Shown: positions 14,083 through 24,180, numbered from the stretch's first letter. The stretch is 32,419 bases of DNA from Clostridia bacterium (GCA_017936745.1 JAGBEY010000012.1:1-32419); one strand, 5' to 3'. Program-made: numbers and translations. Notes: generated by a model not told the origin, from the sequence alone.

Positions 14083-14823
14083 ATGGCACAAAACAAAAAA
14101 TATTACTATCTCAAACTGAAAGAAGATTTCTTTTTCAGTGGAGAGGTACTCATCATTGAGAAAATGCCGGAGGGAATGATATATTCCAACATTTTATTAA
14201 AACTGTATCTTCTCTCCCTCAAATTCAACGGCTTCCTTAAACTGAATGATAATGTCAGCTACACACCTATAATGCTTTCATCAATTACAGGTCATCAGGT
14301 AGGAACTATTGAAAAGGCATTAGAGCTGTTTCTTACACTCGGACTTATTATAGAATGCGCAGACAGTACAATCTATATGGCAAATATAGAGGATATGGTC
14401 GGAACTTCATCAACGGAAGCAGACAGAAAACGGCTTGCAAGGGCAGAGGTCAAAAGGCTTGGCGGACAAACGGCGGACAAATGTCCGCCAAATGTCCTCA
14501 ATCTGTCCGACATTCGTCCACCAGAGATAGAGATAGAAAAAGAGACAGAGATAAAGACAGAGTTAGAGTCAGAGTTAGAGTCAGAGTTAGAGTCAGAGCG
14601 AGAGTTATACGGGCGATACAAAAATGTATCGCTCACACTCCACGAATACGAACAGCTTAAAAAGGATTATCCCGTATATGCTGATAAATATATTGAAAAA
14701 TTATCGGAATATATGGAAAGCACAGGCAAGTCCTATAATAACCACTCGGCAACAATCCGCAGTTGGTTACAAAAGGATATTAAAACAAAAGACTATTCCT
14801 GTAAGAAGGGAGAGAGCTTATGA
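14083..14823 (+). CDS. Replication initiator / phage replisome-organizer-like protein
   Basis: 246 residues. The N-terminal 115 residues (YYYLKLKEDFFFSGEVLIIE through LELFLTLGLIIECAD) match the replisome-organizer N-terminal winged helix found in clostridial phage and element initiators. A disordered, highly charged linker runs from about 118 to 180. It includes an ELES-type repeat encoded by a 12-bp tandem DNA repeat (around 14555-14600) and GC-rich GGCGGACA repeats. The C-terminal 60 residues, with YIEKLSEYMESTGKSYNNHS and IRSWLQKDIK, resemble the DnaD-like tail that contacts the helicase loader. ATG 14083 is used; an out-of-frame ATG at 14078 is not. The 4-bp stop-start overlap with the DnaC-like gene makes an initiator plus loader pair, implying that the circular element can replicate (inference). 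Confidence 0.85.
   Translation: MAQNKKYYYLKLKEDFFFSGEVLIIEKMPEGMIYSNILLKLYLLSLKFNGFLKLNDNVSYTPIMLSSITGHQVGTIEKALELFLTLGLIIECADSTIYMANIEDMVGTSSTEADRKRLARAEVKRLGGQTADKCPPNVLNLSDIRPPEIEIEKETEIKTELESELESELESERELYGRYKNVSLTLHEYEQLKKDYPVYADKYIEKLSEYMESTGKSYNNHSATIRSWLQKDIKTKDYSCKKGESL
14461..14489 (+). repeat. GGCGGACA iterons inside the Rep-like gene, candidate origin
   Basis: GGCGGACAAA occurs at 14461-14470 and 14472-14481. The second copy forms a perfect palindrome with TGTCCGCC (14482-14489). Shorter TGTCC copies follow at 14493 and 14504. This GC-rich patch sits in an AT-rich gene, in the linker-coding part. Some plasmid initiators carry their origin inside their own gene. Confidence 0.55.
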
Positions 14824-15455
14824 TGAATAAAGAGTTTGAGCGTATGCAACGGCTTAATATGCTGAAATCAATGTGTTTTCAGGATTCCGCATTATACTGT
14901 TGGACTTTTGAAAACGATAACGGCAGAAATCCGCTTATCAGCAAGGCGAAAACCTACGCTGATAAATGGTCGGATATGATGTCAAAAAACATAGGTCTGC
15001 TCCTTTGGGGAGAGGTTGGAACAGGCAAGACCTTCTTTGCAGCTTGTATCGCAAATGCGTTGGTAGAAAATTGTGTATCTGTAAAGATGACAAACTTCTC
15101 CACCATACTTAACGATTTATTCTATGAGAACGACAAAAATCAGTATATCGACAGACTGAATAATCACAGTCTGCTGATTATAGATGATTTAGGCATTGAG
15201 CGTGATACAGAATACGCATTGGAACAGGTTTATAACATCATAGACGCACGATACAAGAGCAATAAACCGCTTATCGTAACAACAAATTTAACCATTACAG
15301 AGATTAAAAATCCCGTTGACACCGCACACAAAAGAATTTATGACAGAGTTTTGGAAATGTGCGTGCCGGTTAAGTTTGACGGAGAGAATTTCAGAACACA
15401 AAAGGCTGATTTCAAAATGGAATTTGCAAAAAATCTATTTAATACGGAGGAATAA
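14820..15455 (+). CDS. DnaC/IstB-like AAA+ ATPase (helicase loader)
   Basis: 211 residues. Walker A is GEVGTGKTFFAACIA (about residues 66-80), Walker B is LLIIDDLGIERDTEY, and sensor I is KPLIVTTNLTITEI. An arginine-finger region follows (KRIYDRVLEMCVPVKFDGEN). Short for a full initiator, normal for DnaC-type loaders that deliver the replicative helicase. Start ATG 14820 overlaps the Rep-like stop (ATGA) and has AGAAGGGAG upstream; a second ATG at 14823 is possible. It is followed 5 bp later by the relaxase gene, so rep, loader, mob and tnpW form one transcription unit. No transposase (IstA) is nearby, which argues against an IS21 helper. Confidence 0.9.
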   Translation: MMNKEFERMQRLNMLKSMCFQDSALYCWTFENDNGRNPLISKAKTYADKWSDMMSKNIGLLLWGEVGTGKTFFAACIANALVENCVSVKMTNFSTILNDLFYENDKNQYIDRLNNHSLLIIDDLGIERDTEYALEQVYNIIDARYKSNKPLIVTTNLTITEIKNPVDTAHKRIYDRVLEMCVPVKFDGENFRTQKADFKMEFAKNLFNTEE

Positions 15456-15460
15456 ACATT

Positions 15461-16411
15461 ATGGCAATGTCAGTAATATTAAGATTTAAAAAACAAAAGG
15501 GAAACCCTGCTCCCAAAATCGAGGGACATCACGAACGCAAGAAAGAGAAATACAAGAGCAATCCCGATATTGACACATCAAGAAGCAAATACAATGTACA
15601 TCTTATCACACCGCAAATGAGTTACAAGAAAGAGGTTGACAGCCGTATTACAAACTCCGGCTGCCGTGTGAGAAAAGATAGCACACGGTTTGTCGATACG
15701 CTTATTACCGCAAGCCCCGAATTTTTCAAGGGCAAAGACGGAAAATTTATGCTTGAATATTTCAAAACAGCGTTGGAATTTATGAAAAAGCATATCCGTC
15801 CCGATTGTATATTCTCGGCAGTAATACATCTTGACGAGAAAACACCGCATATGCACTTGTGTTTTGTACCTCTTACAGAGGACAACAGACTTACTGCAAA
15901 GGAAATACTTGGCAACCGTGCAAGGCTTTCAAAATGGCAAGATGATTTTCACAATCACATGGCGGAATATTATCCGCACATAGAGCGTGGATTATCTTCA
16001 CGGCTTACTCACAGAAAGCACATACCGAGCCACATTTTCAAAGCAGCAAGGAAGCTTGAAAAAATGCAGTCGGAAATTGAAAAAATATTATCTAACACTA
16101 ATTTCATAAATTCCTCAAAGAACAGTCAAAAGGCAATGGAGCTTATTGAAAAATGGGTGCCTATGGTTGAAACCTTTGAAACAAATATAAATATGCTCCG
16201 CAGTTCTCTTAAAGCAGAACAAGAGGAAAAGGCATATTTGAAGCAGGAGCTTAACAAGCGAAAGAAAACAGACTCCGATTACCGCAAGGAACTTGCACAG
16301 CTTGGCAGTCAGCTTGACAGACTTAAATGGCTTTACAGCAAAGTACCCGAAGAAATCCGTGCGGAAGTTGAAGCAAGAAAGAAAAAGCGAAGTATGGAGG
16401 TCGAGCGTTAA
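15461..16411 (+). CDS. MobV-family relaxase (Mob_Pre; TnpZ counterpart)
   Basis: 316 residues. Motif I region: KIEGHHERKKEKYKSNPDID. Motif III, which supplies the metal-binding histidines, is HLDEKTPHMHLCFVPL (about residues 124-139). The C-terminal half is a long coiled coil (residues 200-310). MobV relaxases nick one strand at oriT and stay attached during conjugative transfer driven by a helper element. The nick motif at 12708-12717 is the type these enzymes use. ATG 15461 follows GGAGG. The stop overlaps the next start (TAATG). The size is small compared with MobM (494 aa), but the catalytic N-terminus is complete. Confidence 0.93.
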   Translation: MAMSVILRFKKQKGNPAPKIEGHHERKKEKYKSNPDIDTSRSKYNVHLITPQMSYKKEVDSRITNSGCRVRKDSTRFVDTLITASPEFFKGKDGKFMLEYFKTALEFMKKHIRPDCIFSAVIHLDEKTPHMHLCFVPLTEDNRLTAKEILGNRARLSKWQDDFHNHMAEYYPHIERGLSSRLTHRKHIPSHIFKAARKLEKMQSEIEKILSNTNFINSSKNSQKAMELIEKWVPMVETFETNINMLRSSLKAEQEEKAYLKQELNKRKKTDSDYRKELAQLGSQLDRLKWLYSKVPEEIRAEVEARKKKRSMEVER

Positions 16412-16587
16412 TGAAAAAAATCACATTGAAACCTCAAATCACATCTTCCGCCAAGCAGTTAAAACACCCCGAAAACATAAACATCAAGAAGAAAATCGGC
16501 TCTACTATATATATGGTAAATGCCTATTTCAATCAAGAAGCTAATGGCGATATGGTTTCAAGGGTAAAAAGTCTTATCACAAGATAG
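16411..16587 (+). CDS. tnpW: Transposon-encoded TnpW family protein
   Basis: 58 residues. The start ATG shares its A with the relaxase stop and uses the GGAGG at 16396-16400. The central IKKKIGSTIYMVNAYFNQEA and the end MVSRVKSLITR match the TnpW pattern of Tn4451-like elements (KIG-T-Y-V motif, then a short basic helix). Function unknown. It sits right after mob and before the recombinase, as is usual for this group. Confidence 0.88.
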   Translation: MKKITLKPQITSSAKQLKHPENINIKKKIGSTIYMVNAYFNQEANGDMVSRVKSLITR

Positions 16588-16630
16588 GCTTGTGCAAAAG
16601 GGAGAAAATATAAATAATTAAACCAAAGCG

Positions 16631-16693
16631 TTGAATTTGACAGTCGGGTATGGTATAATGTCTATACTACAATATTTATCATATCCGGCTGTC
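16631..16693 (+). promoter_or_regulatory. tnpX promoter with a 14-bp inverted repeat around it
   Basis: TTGAAT (16631-16636), a 17-bp spacer and TATAAT (16654-16659). GACAGTCGGGTATG (16639-16652), filling the spacer, is inverted at CATATCCGGCTGTC (16680-16693) just before the ribosome site AGGAG. The arms match at 12 of 14 positions, and both differences are wobble pairs. As DNA it could be an operator; as RNA only the right arm would be transcribed, so a DNA role is more likely. Confidence 0.78.
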
Positions 16694-16712
16694 GGAAAGG
16701 AGAATTTATTAA

Positions 16713-18347
<1,635 letters not shown>

Positions 18348-18371
18348 ATACTTTTATTCAATAAACAATGA

Positions 18372-18405
18372 GGCGATACAACGAGCAAAAGCCCATTGTA
18401 TCGCC
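18372..18405. terminator. Terminator at the right end of the element
   Basis: A 10-bp perfect stem, GGCGATACAA (18372-18381) with TTGTATCGCC (18396-18405), and a 14-nt loop, 24 bp after the tnpX stop. The U-tract is weak on both strands. On the minus strand it is the first hairpin met by the host RNA transcribed from 18633 after that RNA's own terminator was split. Confidence 0.72.
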
Positions 18406-18416
18406 ATTTCTTAAAA

Positions 18417-18450
18417 CTTCCTTATACTCATTTAACAGAAGTCGACGCAC
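18417..18450 (+). other. attR: right element-host junction
   Basis: The element arm is at 18417-18437 (CTTCCTTATACTCATTTAAC, then A), core GA at 18438-18439, and the host half-site AGTCGACGCAC from 18440. The arm mirrors the left arm with a single difference. The host half-site is the 5' strand of the split terminator hairpin (18449-18441 on the minus strand). Confidence 0.88.
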
Positions 18451-18633
18451 GAAAAATGCAAACTCCGGTTGTTGTCACACAAACTTAATCAGGATGGGAT
18501 TTTATCCGCACACCATAACTAATAGAATCTGCATTTTTGCCAAAATTCAAAGTTATGGTACACAAAAAAGGGCATAATTATCCCTTATAAATACAAAAAA
18601 TCCCGTTCTGTTATTCAATTAAGTTTATGTGAC
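18440..18633 (-). ncRNA. Structured RNA of unknown class, host copy with 3' end split off by the element
   Basis: On the minus strand the RNA begins GTCACATAAACTTAATT (18633-18617). This pairs with GATTAAGTTTGTGTGAC (18490-18474) as a 17-bp closing stem with wobbles. Inside, AAAATCCC/GGGATTTT (18597-18604 with 18496-18503) encloses two hairpins: ACCATAACT/AGTTATGGT (18512-18520 with 18551-18559) and AAGGG/CCCTT near 18568-18586. The linker ACAACAACCGGAGTTTGCAT then TTTTTCG leads to the first strand of the terminator. The missing 3' strand and U-tract are at 4948-4929 beyond the element, giving about 212 nt when rejoined. Promoter spacing, the GTCACA start and the linker match the RNA at 6702-6890. 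The closing stems differ in sequence but keep pairing, so the fold is conserved. Class not recognised. Confidence 0.83.
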
Positions 18634-18639
18634 AATATT

Positions 18640-18668
18640 AGTATATCATACTTCTCAATAAAATACAA
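18640..18668 (-). promoter_or_regulatory. Promoter of the host structured RNA
   Basis: On the minus strand, TTGTAT (18668-18663), a 17-bp spacer and TATACT (18645-18640) preceded by TGA. GTCACA starts 6 nt after the -10 box, the same distance as in the element copy. Confidence 0.86.
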
Positions 18669-18694
18669 GTTATTTTTCTAAAAAGGTTTTATCT

Positions 18695-18731
18695 GTTCAT
18701 TTTTTTCTTTGACAGCAAAGAAAAAATGAAC
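18695..18731. repeat. Hairpin repeat, copy A (TTTCTTTGACAGCAAAGAAA)
   Basis: A nearly perfect 16-bp palindromic stem, GTTCATTTTTTTCTTTG then ACAG then CAAAGAAAAAATGAAC. The 20-bp core at 18704-18723 recurs exactly at 19100-19119. It looks like a dispersed host repeat, as it lies outside the element and in gene-free DNA. Confidence 0.75.
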
Positions 18732-18744
18732 CAAAAAAAGAAAC

Positions 18745-18824
18745 TGCCGCCAAGTATAATCGCAATCCTAAACCTTCGTCTTTCTGCAACTTTTATCAAT
18801 TGCGATTATAACGGCGTTTTTTTT
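18745..18824 (+). terminator. Long hairpin followed by a T-run
   Basis: TATAATCGCAAT (18755-18766) and ATTGCGATTATA (18799-18810) are perfect inverted repeats of 12 bp. They extend through CGCC/GGCG and are followed by eight Ts from 18817. It has the form of an intrinsic terminator or the end of a short RNA, but I see no convincing promoter upstream on this strand. Confidence 0.5.
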
Positions 18825-18892
18825 GCTTTCGTCGTTCGATAACATTTTTTACAAATTATCGTTGTAGAGTAAACATCGTAATCCATTTCATC

Positions 18893-18922
18893 ATTCGTCG
18901 CACGGCTGTTCTATCATACGTT
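18893..18922. repeat. 30-bp direct repeat, copy A
   Basis: ATTCGTCGCACGGCTGTTCT and ten further bases; a second copy at 19219-19248 differs at one position. Together with the hairpin repeats at 18704 and 19100 the same two modules occur in the same order twice, 189 and 119 bp apart, each followed by TTTCTCTGT. No gene is seen between 18634 and 19440. Confidence 0.75.
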
Positions 18923-19020
18923 GGGGGATATAAAATATAGCTTTCTCTGTCAGGTTTCAAATAACTTTTTCGTTACCAAACGACGAGCAGTAAATCTCTC
19001 CAACCTTATTTTTGCAATTC

Positions 19021-19119
19021 GCAATTTGTAGGGGCTGGCGTCCCCGACAGCCCGCCACGCGTGGTCTGCCCGGAATACAATTTCTACACCCACTGGGTGT
19101 TTCTTTGACAGCAAAGAAA
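19021..19119. repeat. GC-rich dispersed repeat plus hairpin repeat, copy B
   Basis: A GC-rich island (GCAATTTGTAGGGGCTGGCG and on to about 19075) stands out from AT-rich flanks and is followed by TTTCTTTGACAGCAAAGAAA (19100-19119). A relative of its TTGTAGGGGC start lies in inverted orientation at 24195-24217. Such islands are common non-coding repeats in clostridial genomes (from general familiarity, not a search). Confidence 0.6.
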
Positions 19120-19140
19120 ATGAACGTTTTCTTTTTTTAT

Positions 19141-19188
19141 GTTAAGGGACCAGGGGGAACTTTCGATTTTCCCCCTAGCCCCCTTAAC
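19141..19188. repeat. Large imperfect hairpin
   Basis: GTTAAGGG (19141-19148) pairs with CCCTTAAC (19181-19188), and AGGGGGAA (19152-19159) with TTCCCCCT (19169-19176). Part of the repeat-rich host stretch; no T-run follows. Confidence 0.6.
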
Positions 19189-19218
19189 AATCCTCTTACC
19201 CCCTTCAAACGAGTGCTC

Positions 19219-19248
19219 ATTCGCCGCACGGCTGTTCTATCATACGTT
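19219..19248. repeat. 30-bp direct repeat, copy B
   Basis: ATTCGCCGCACGGCTGTTCT and ten further bases, 29 of 30 identical to 18893-18922. The remainder up to 19440 holds a small hairpin (GGCGTAC with GTACGCC, 19379-19396) and no supportable gene. Confidence 0.75.
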
Positions 19249-19443
19249 TGTGCTCACCATAAAATTGTTTTCTCTGTTGAGTTGCATATACCCTTTTTTC
19301 CCATAGATCCTCCACACCGTGAGGCGATGATAAAATGATGCAAAATGGAGAAATCGAACCCTTTAGGGGTCACCCGAAGGCGTACAAAGGTACGCCGAGT
19401 GGTGAGATTCATCCATTTGGCGCATTTTATCAAGCCGTCTTTC

Positions 19444-19482
19444 ATAAAAAAAGAGCCATCGGAATTAAATCCGATAGCTCTT
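19444..19482 (-). terminator. Terminator of the rpoB-tuf operon
   Basis: On the minus strand, AAGAGCTATCGGA pairs with TCCGATGGCTCTT (19482-19470 with 19463-19451), 13 bp with one wobble and a 6-nt loop. It runs straight into a T-run ending at 19444. It lies 18 bp after the tuf stop. Confidence 0.95.
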
Positions 19483-19499
19483 ATTTTTATGAACGCTAA

Positions 19500-20702
19500 T
19501 TATTCAACAATTGCGGTAACAGCGCCGGAACCTACGGTTCTTCCGCCTTCACGGATAGCGAATCTTAAACCTTCTTCAATAGCGATAGGTTTAATCAGTT
19601 CAACAGTCATTTCAACGTTATCGCCAGGCATGCACATTTCGGTGCCTTCCGGTAATTTGATCTGACCGGTTACGTCAGTAGTTCTGAAATAGAACTGGGG
19701 TCTGTAATCGGTGAAGAAAGGTTTATGTCTACCACCTTCTTCTTTGGTCAGAACGTATACCTGAGCTTTGAATTTGGTGTGGGGTTTGATGGTACCGGGT
19801 TTAGCCAATACCTGACCTCTTTCGATTTCGTTTCTCTGAACACCACGGAGCAGTAAACCAACGTTATCACCAGCTTCTGCATAGTCCAGTAATTTTCTGA
19901 ACATTTCGATACCGGTAACAACGATTTTTCTAGCTTCTTCAGCCAGACCAACCAGTTCAACTTCGTCGTTCAGTTTCAACTGACCTCTTTCTACTCTACC
20001 GGTAGCAACAGTACCACGACCGGTAATGGTGAATACGTCTTCAACAGGCATTAAGAAGGGCAGGTCTGCTTTTCTTTCCGGAGTCGGAATGTAAGAATCA
20101 ACCTGATCCATCAGAGCCAGGATGGGAGCATATTCAGGAGCAGAAATTTCGTTGGAATCACATTCTAATGCCATTAAAGCAGAACCGCTTACGATCGGAA
20201 TATCATCACCCGGGAATTCGTATTCGTTTAACAGTTCTCTGATTTCCATTTCAACTAATTCCAGTAATTCGGGATCGTCAACCTGGTCAGCTTTGTTCAT
20301 GAATACAACAATGTAGGGAACGCCTACCTGACGGGATAACAGAATGTGTTCTCTGGTCTGCGGCATCGGACCGTCAGCAGCAGATACAACTAAGATAGCA
20401 CCATCCATCTGAGCAGCACCGGTGATCATGTTTTTAACATAGTCAGCATGTCCGGGGCAGTCAACGTGAGCATAGTGTCTAGCGTCGGTTTCGTATTCAA
20501 CGTGAGCGGTAGAGATAGTAATACCTCTTTCTCTTTCTTCCGGAGCTTTATCGATCTGATCGTAAGCTTCGTACTGAGCCTGACCTTTCAGAGCCAGAAC
20601 TTTGGTAATAGCTGCGGTTAAGGAAGTTTTACCGTGGTCAACGTGGCCGATAGTACCAATGTTAACGTGCGGTTTGCTTCTTTCGAATTTAGCTTTTGCC
20701 AT
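19500..20702 (-). CDS. tuf: Elongation factor Tu
   Basis: GTPase that carries aminoacyl-tRNA to the ribosomal A site. 400 residues, full length. G-motifs: [14 protein letters not shown] (P-loop), DCPGHADY (G3), NKADQVDD (G4), SGSALMALE (G5). Domains II and III are intact, ending [14 protein letters not shown] 20702 follows AAGGAGG at a suitable distance. It is the last gene of the str-type operon, 72 bp after fusA. I see no second tuf in the window. Confidence 0.99.
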   Translation of the reverse strand: MAKAKFERSKPHVNIGTIGHVDHGKTSLTAAITKVLALKGQAQYEAYDQIDKAPEERERGITISTAHVEYETDARHYAHVDCPGHADYVKNMITGAAQMDGAILVVSAADGPMPQTREHILLSRQVGVPYIVVFMNKADQVDDPELLELVEMEIRELLNEYEFPGDDIPIVSGSALMALECDSNEISAPEYAPILALMDQVDSYIPTPERKADLPFLMPVEDVFTITGRGTVATGRVERGQLKLNDEVELVGLAEEARKIVVTGIEMFRKLLDYAEAGDNVGLLLRGVQRNEIERGQVLAKPGTIKPHTKFKAQVYVLTKEEGGRHKPFFTDYRPQFYFRTTDVTGQIKLPEGTEMCMPGDNVEMTVELIKPIAIEEGLRFAIREGGRTVGSGAVTAIVE

Positions 20703-20774
20703 TGATAATTTCCTCCTTAGTGAAGCAATGCTTCAAGATTTTTGTATAAATAATTTTTTTAAACAAATAATAGA

Positions 20775-22865
20775 TTATTCTTCGTCCTTTTTCGCTCTGG
20801 TAGCAACGATTTTTTCTGCAATGGACTTCGGCACTTCATCGAAGTGAGAGGGTTCCATTGTGTACTGACCTCTACCCTGAGTTTTAGAACGCAGGTCGGT
20901 TGCATAACCGAACATTTCAGAAAGCGGAACATGAGCAGTGATGTTCTGAACACCACCGTTTCTTGCTTCCATACCCTGAATCTGGCCACGACGGGAGTTT
21001 AAGTCACCCATAACGTCGCCCATATAATCTTCGGGAACTACAACAACAACCTTCATAATGGGTTCTAAGAGAACCGGTTTACCCTTTCTGCAAGCTTCTT
21101 TGAATGCCATAGAACCGGCAATCTTGAACGCCATTTCAGAAGAGTCAACTTCGTGATAAGAACCATCGTACAGAGTTACCTTAACGTCTACAACGTTGTA
21201 ACCTGCTAAAACACCAGCCTGCATTGCACCCTGAATACCTGCATCAACTGCGGGGATATATTCTTTCGGAATTGCACCACCTACGATTTTGTTTACAAAT
21301 TCGTAGCCAAAGCCGGGTTCCATGGGTTCCACAATAATTTTACAGTGACCGTACTGACCTTTACCACCGGACTGTCTTGCATATTTCTGTTCCACGTCAA
21401 CCTGTTCGCGGATAGTTTCTTTGTAAGATACCTGCGGTTTACCAACATCAGCTTCTACTTTAAATTCACGAAGCAGACGGTCAACGATAATTTCCAGATG
21501 CAATTCACCCATACCGGCAATAATAGTCTGACCGGTTTCTTCATCGGTGTAGGTTTTGAAGGTCGGGTCTTCTTCTGCTAATTTTGCCAGAGCAATACCC
21601 ATTTTTTCCTGGCCCGCTTTGGTTTTCGGTTCAATTGCTACACGGATAACGGGATCCGGGAATTCCATAGATTCCAGAATAACCGGAGCAGATTCGATAC
21701 ACAAAGTGTCACCGGTAGTGGTGTTTTTCAGACCAACAGCTGCAGCGATATCACCGGAGTATACTTTTTCAATATCCTGTCTGTGATTTGCGTGCATCTG
21801 CAGAATTCTACCGATTCTTTCCTTATGACCTTTGGTAGAGTTCAATACAGTGGAGCCTGCATCAATGGTACCGGAATAAACTCTGAAGAAGCAGAGTTTA
21901 CCAACGAAGGGGTCGGTCATAATTTTGAACGCCAACGCAGAGAAGGGTTCTTCATCGGAAGAAGGTCTGGTGGTGGGTTCATCGGTATCGGGATTGATAC
22001 CTTTGATTGCTTCGATATCAGTCGGAGCAGGCATATAGTCGATAACAGCGTCCAACAGAAGCTGAACACCTTTGTTTCTATAAGAAGTACCGCACAGTAC
22101 GGGAACGATGGTGTTATCCAGAGTTCCTTTTCTCAGCGCTTCTTTGATTTCTGCAACAGTCAGCTCTTCGCCTTCTAAATATTTCATCATCAGGTCTTCA
22201 GAGGTTTCTGCCACACATTCCAGCAGATTGCTGCGGAATTCTTCCGCTTTATCTTTCATATCTGCAGGAATTTCTTCAATTCTTAAATCCTGACCCATAT
22301 CATCGTAATATACATGGGCATTCATTTCTACTAAGTCGATAATACCAACAAAGGTATCTTCAGCACCGATAGGCAGCTGAATCGGAACAGCATTACAGCC
22401 AAGTCTGTCTTTCATCATGTCAACTACGTTGTAGAAGTCGGCACCCATAATATCCATCTTGTTAACGTAAGCCATTCTCGGAACTTTGTAGTCGTCAGCC
22501 TGTCTCCAAACGGTTTCAGACTGAGGTTCTACACCGCCTTTTGCACAGAATACGGTAACAGAACCGTCAAGTACTCTCAAAGAACGCTGAACTTCTACAG
22601 TGAAGTCAACGTGCCCGGGAGTGTCAATGATGTTAATTCTGTGACCTTTCCACTGTGCAGTGGTAGCAGCGGAGGTAATGGTAATACCTCTTTCCTGTTC
22701 CTGAGCCATCCAGTCCATAGTTGCGGAACCTTCATGAGTTTCGCCGATTTTATGAACTCGACCGGTGTAATATAAAATACGTTCGGTAGTAGTGGTTTTA
22801 CCCGCATCAATGTGCGCCATAATACCGATATTTCTGGTTTTTTCCAGTGAAAATTCTCTTGCCAC
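20775..22865 (-). CDS. fusA: Elongation factor G
   Basis: Translocase GTPase that moves tRNAs and mRNA through the ribosome and helps recycle ribosomes with RRF. 696 residues, the normal size. Motifs: [35 protein letters not shown], and [11 protein letters not shown] as G4. Domains IV-V contain [19 protein letters not shown], and [16 protein letters not shown] lies near the end. The start codon is GTG (22865), with AAGGAAGTGAG just upstream. It sits between rpsG and tuf. The 115-bp gap to rpsG contains two small hairpins (AACTCT/AGAGTT; GGGGAA/TTCCCC) but no clear promoter. It looks like EF-G proper, not the tetracycline-resistance paralogue Tet(M). Confidence 0.99.
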   Translation of the reverse strand: MAREFSLEKTRNIGIMAHIDAGKTTTTERILYYTGRVHKIGETHEGSATMDWMAQEQERGITITSAATTAQWKGHRINIIDTPGHVDFTVEVQRSLRVLDGSVTVFCAKGGVEPQSETVWRQADDYKVPRMAYVNKMDIMGADFYNVVDMMKDRLGCNAVPIQLPIGAEDTFVGIIDLVEMNAHVYYDDMGQDLRIEEIPADMKDKAEEFRSNLLECVAETSEDLMMKYLEGEELTVAEIKEALRKGTLDNTIVPVLCGTSYRNKGVQLLLDAVIDYMPAPTDIEAIKGINPDTDEPTTRPSSDEEPFSALAFKIMTDPFVGKLCFFRVYSGTIDAGSTVLNSTKGHKERIGRILQMHANHRQDIEKVYSGDIAAAVGLKNTTTGDTLCIESAPVILESMEFPDPVIRVAIEPKTKAGQEKMGIALAKLAEEDPTFKTYTDEETGQTIIAGMGELHLEIIVDRLLREFKVEADVGKPQVSYKETIREQVDVEQKYARQSGGKGQYGHCKIIVEPMEPGFGYEFVNKIVGGAIPKEYIPAVDAGIQGAMQAGVLAGYNVVDVKVTLYDGSYHEVDSSEMAFKIAGSMAFKEACRKGKPVLLEPIMKVVVVVPEDYMGDVMGDLNSRRGQIQGMEARNGGVQNITAHVPLSEMFGYATDLRSKTQGRGQYTMEPSHFDEVPKSIAEKIVATRAKKDEE

Positions 22866-22980
22866 GCTTTACTCACTTCCTTTCTTAGGAGTAAACAACT
22901 CTAAAAGAGTTTGTCTCTAAAGTCAAGGCAAAGGGGAACATTCCCCCCGTTTTGCCTATGGTTAACTTGCTTTCTCTAAA

Positions 22981-23451
22981 TTAGAATCTGTAATGAGAGA
23001 ATGCTTTGTTAGCTTCTGCCATTTTATGCATTTCGTCTCTTTTCTTAACTGCACCGCCGGTGTTGTTAATTGCATCTAAGATTTCGTTTGCAAGTCTTTC
23101 TTTCATGGTTCTTTCGCTACGTTTTCTGGAATACAGAGTAATCCATCTTAAGCCTAAAGTCTGTCTTCTGTCGGGACGAACTTCAATCGGAACCTGGTAG
23201 GTAGCACCACCTACACGTCTTGCTTTTACTTCTAAAACCGGCATTACGTTGTTCATTGCTTCAATGAAAACGGAAAGCGGTTCTTTGCCGGTTTTTTCAC
23301 CAACAATTTCAAAAGCACCATAAACAATTTTCTGGGCTACGCCCTTTTTACCGTCAATCATAACGTTGTTGATCAGTCTGGTTACAATTTTATCATTGTA
23401 TAACGGATCCGGTAAAACGTCTCTTTTTACTACATTACCTCTTCTCGGCAC
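22981..23451 (-). CDS. rpsG: 30S ribosomal protein S7
   Basis: Primary 16S rRNA binder that nucleates the 3' domain and lines the E site. 156 residues, the usual length. It starts [20 protein letters not shown], followed by the conserved [20 protein letters not shown], and contains [15 protein letters not shown]. The start is a GTG at 23451 behind AAAGGGGG. The 191-bp spacer to rpsL contains a small hairpin, TTCGTAC with GTACGAA, and no gene. In many bacteria S7 represses its own operon by binding such leaders; no obvious mimic of 16S rRNA is visible here. Confidence 0.99.
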   Translation of the reverse strand: MPRRGNVVKRDVLPDPLYNDKIVTRLINNVMIDGKKGVAQKIVYGAFEIVGEKTGKEPLSVFIEAMNNVMPVLEVKARRVGGATYQVPIEVRPDRRQTLGLRWITLYSRKRSERTMKERLANEILDAINNTGGAVKKRDEMHKMAEANKAFSHYRF

Positions 23452-23642
23452 TGTACTTCCCCCTTTCTAAGGATAAATCATAATAATTTTATCGGGTACT
23501 CAAGCTTCACCGTGAAACCCACGGCTTATCTTGTTAGTGCTGTGACGAACATCTTAATTTTATGAAAATTCGCACTTGCACTATTCAATTGTTTTCGTAC
23601 AAAGTACGAAGCATTTTGTTCCAAATAAATTAAGCAGCTTTC

Positions 23643-24065
23643 TTATTTTGCAGCTTTTTTCGGTCTTTTTGCACCGTATTTGGATCTGGACTGATTTCTG
23701 TTTGCTACGCCCTGAGTATCTAAAGTACCACGGATGATATGATATCTAACACCAGGTAAGTCTTTTACTCTTCCGCCTCTGATCATAACAACACTGTGTT
23801 CCTGTAAGTTATGACCGATGCCGGGAATGTACGCAGAAACTTCAATCCCATTGGTCAGTCTAACTCTGGCAATTTTACGAAGTGCAGAGTTCGGTTTTTT
23901 CGGCGTCATGGTTTTAACTGCTGTACATACTCCTCTTTTCTGCGGGGAAGAAATGTCAGTAGCCTGCTTTTTCAAGGTGTTTAAGCCTTTCTGAAGAGCA
24001 GGTGCAGTAGATTTGGTTACAGCAACCTGTCTGCCTTTTCTAACTAATTGGCTGAATGTAGGCAT
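23643..24065 (-). CDS. rpsL: 30S ribosomal protein S12
   Basis: Decoding-centre protein. 140 residues from the ATG at 24065, which has AAAGGAG upstream and gives the standard [13 protein letters not shown] start. The longer in-frame opening to 24200 is rejected: it would add 45 residues unlike S12 and run into a dispersed repeat. Both streptomycin-resistance hotspots carry the wild-type lysine ([11 protein letters not shown] and [13 protein letters not shown]), so the sequence predicts no rpsL-type resistance. First of the rpsL-rpsG-fusA-tuf block. Confidence 0.99.
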   Translation of the reverse strand: MPTFSQLVRKGRQVAVTKSTAPALQKGLNTLKKQATDISSPQKRGVCTAVKTMTPKKPNSALRKIARVRLTNGIEVSAYIPGIGHNLQEHSVVMIRGGRVKDLPGVRYHIIRGTLDTQGVANRNQSRSKYGAKRPKKAAK

Positions 24066-24180
24066 CTTTTTTCTCCTTTCATAAAAATTAAAATGTTCTC
24101 CAGGCAATCTGCCTGTTTTCATGGTTTTTCTATAAAAACCGCAAAAACAAACGGATTGCAACCCAAATTTTCCAAAAATA

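Noticed and set aside
14820..15455. IstB of an IS21 insertion sequence
   Set aside because: No IstA transposase or IS ends are near, and the gene overlaps a replication-type gene, so a helicase loader is the better call.
16637..16659. TTGACA at 16637 as the tnpX -35 box
   Set aside because: Only 11 bp from TATAAT. The TTGAAT at 16631 has the correct 17-bp spacing.
18368..18577. 69-codon open frame across the right end
   Set aside because: It runs through the terminator, attR and the structured RNA, so it is not a natural gene.
19254..19445. Minus-strand open frame of 63 codons downstream of tuf
   Set aside because: It begins right at the tuf terminator in repeat-rich DNA, has low complexity and resembles no family. 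It may be a repeat-derived fragment at most.
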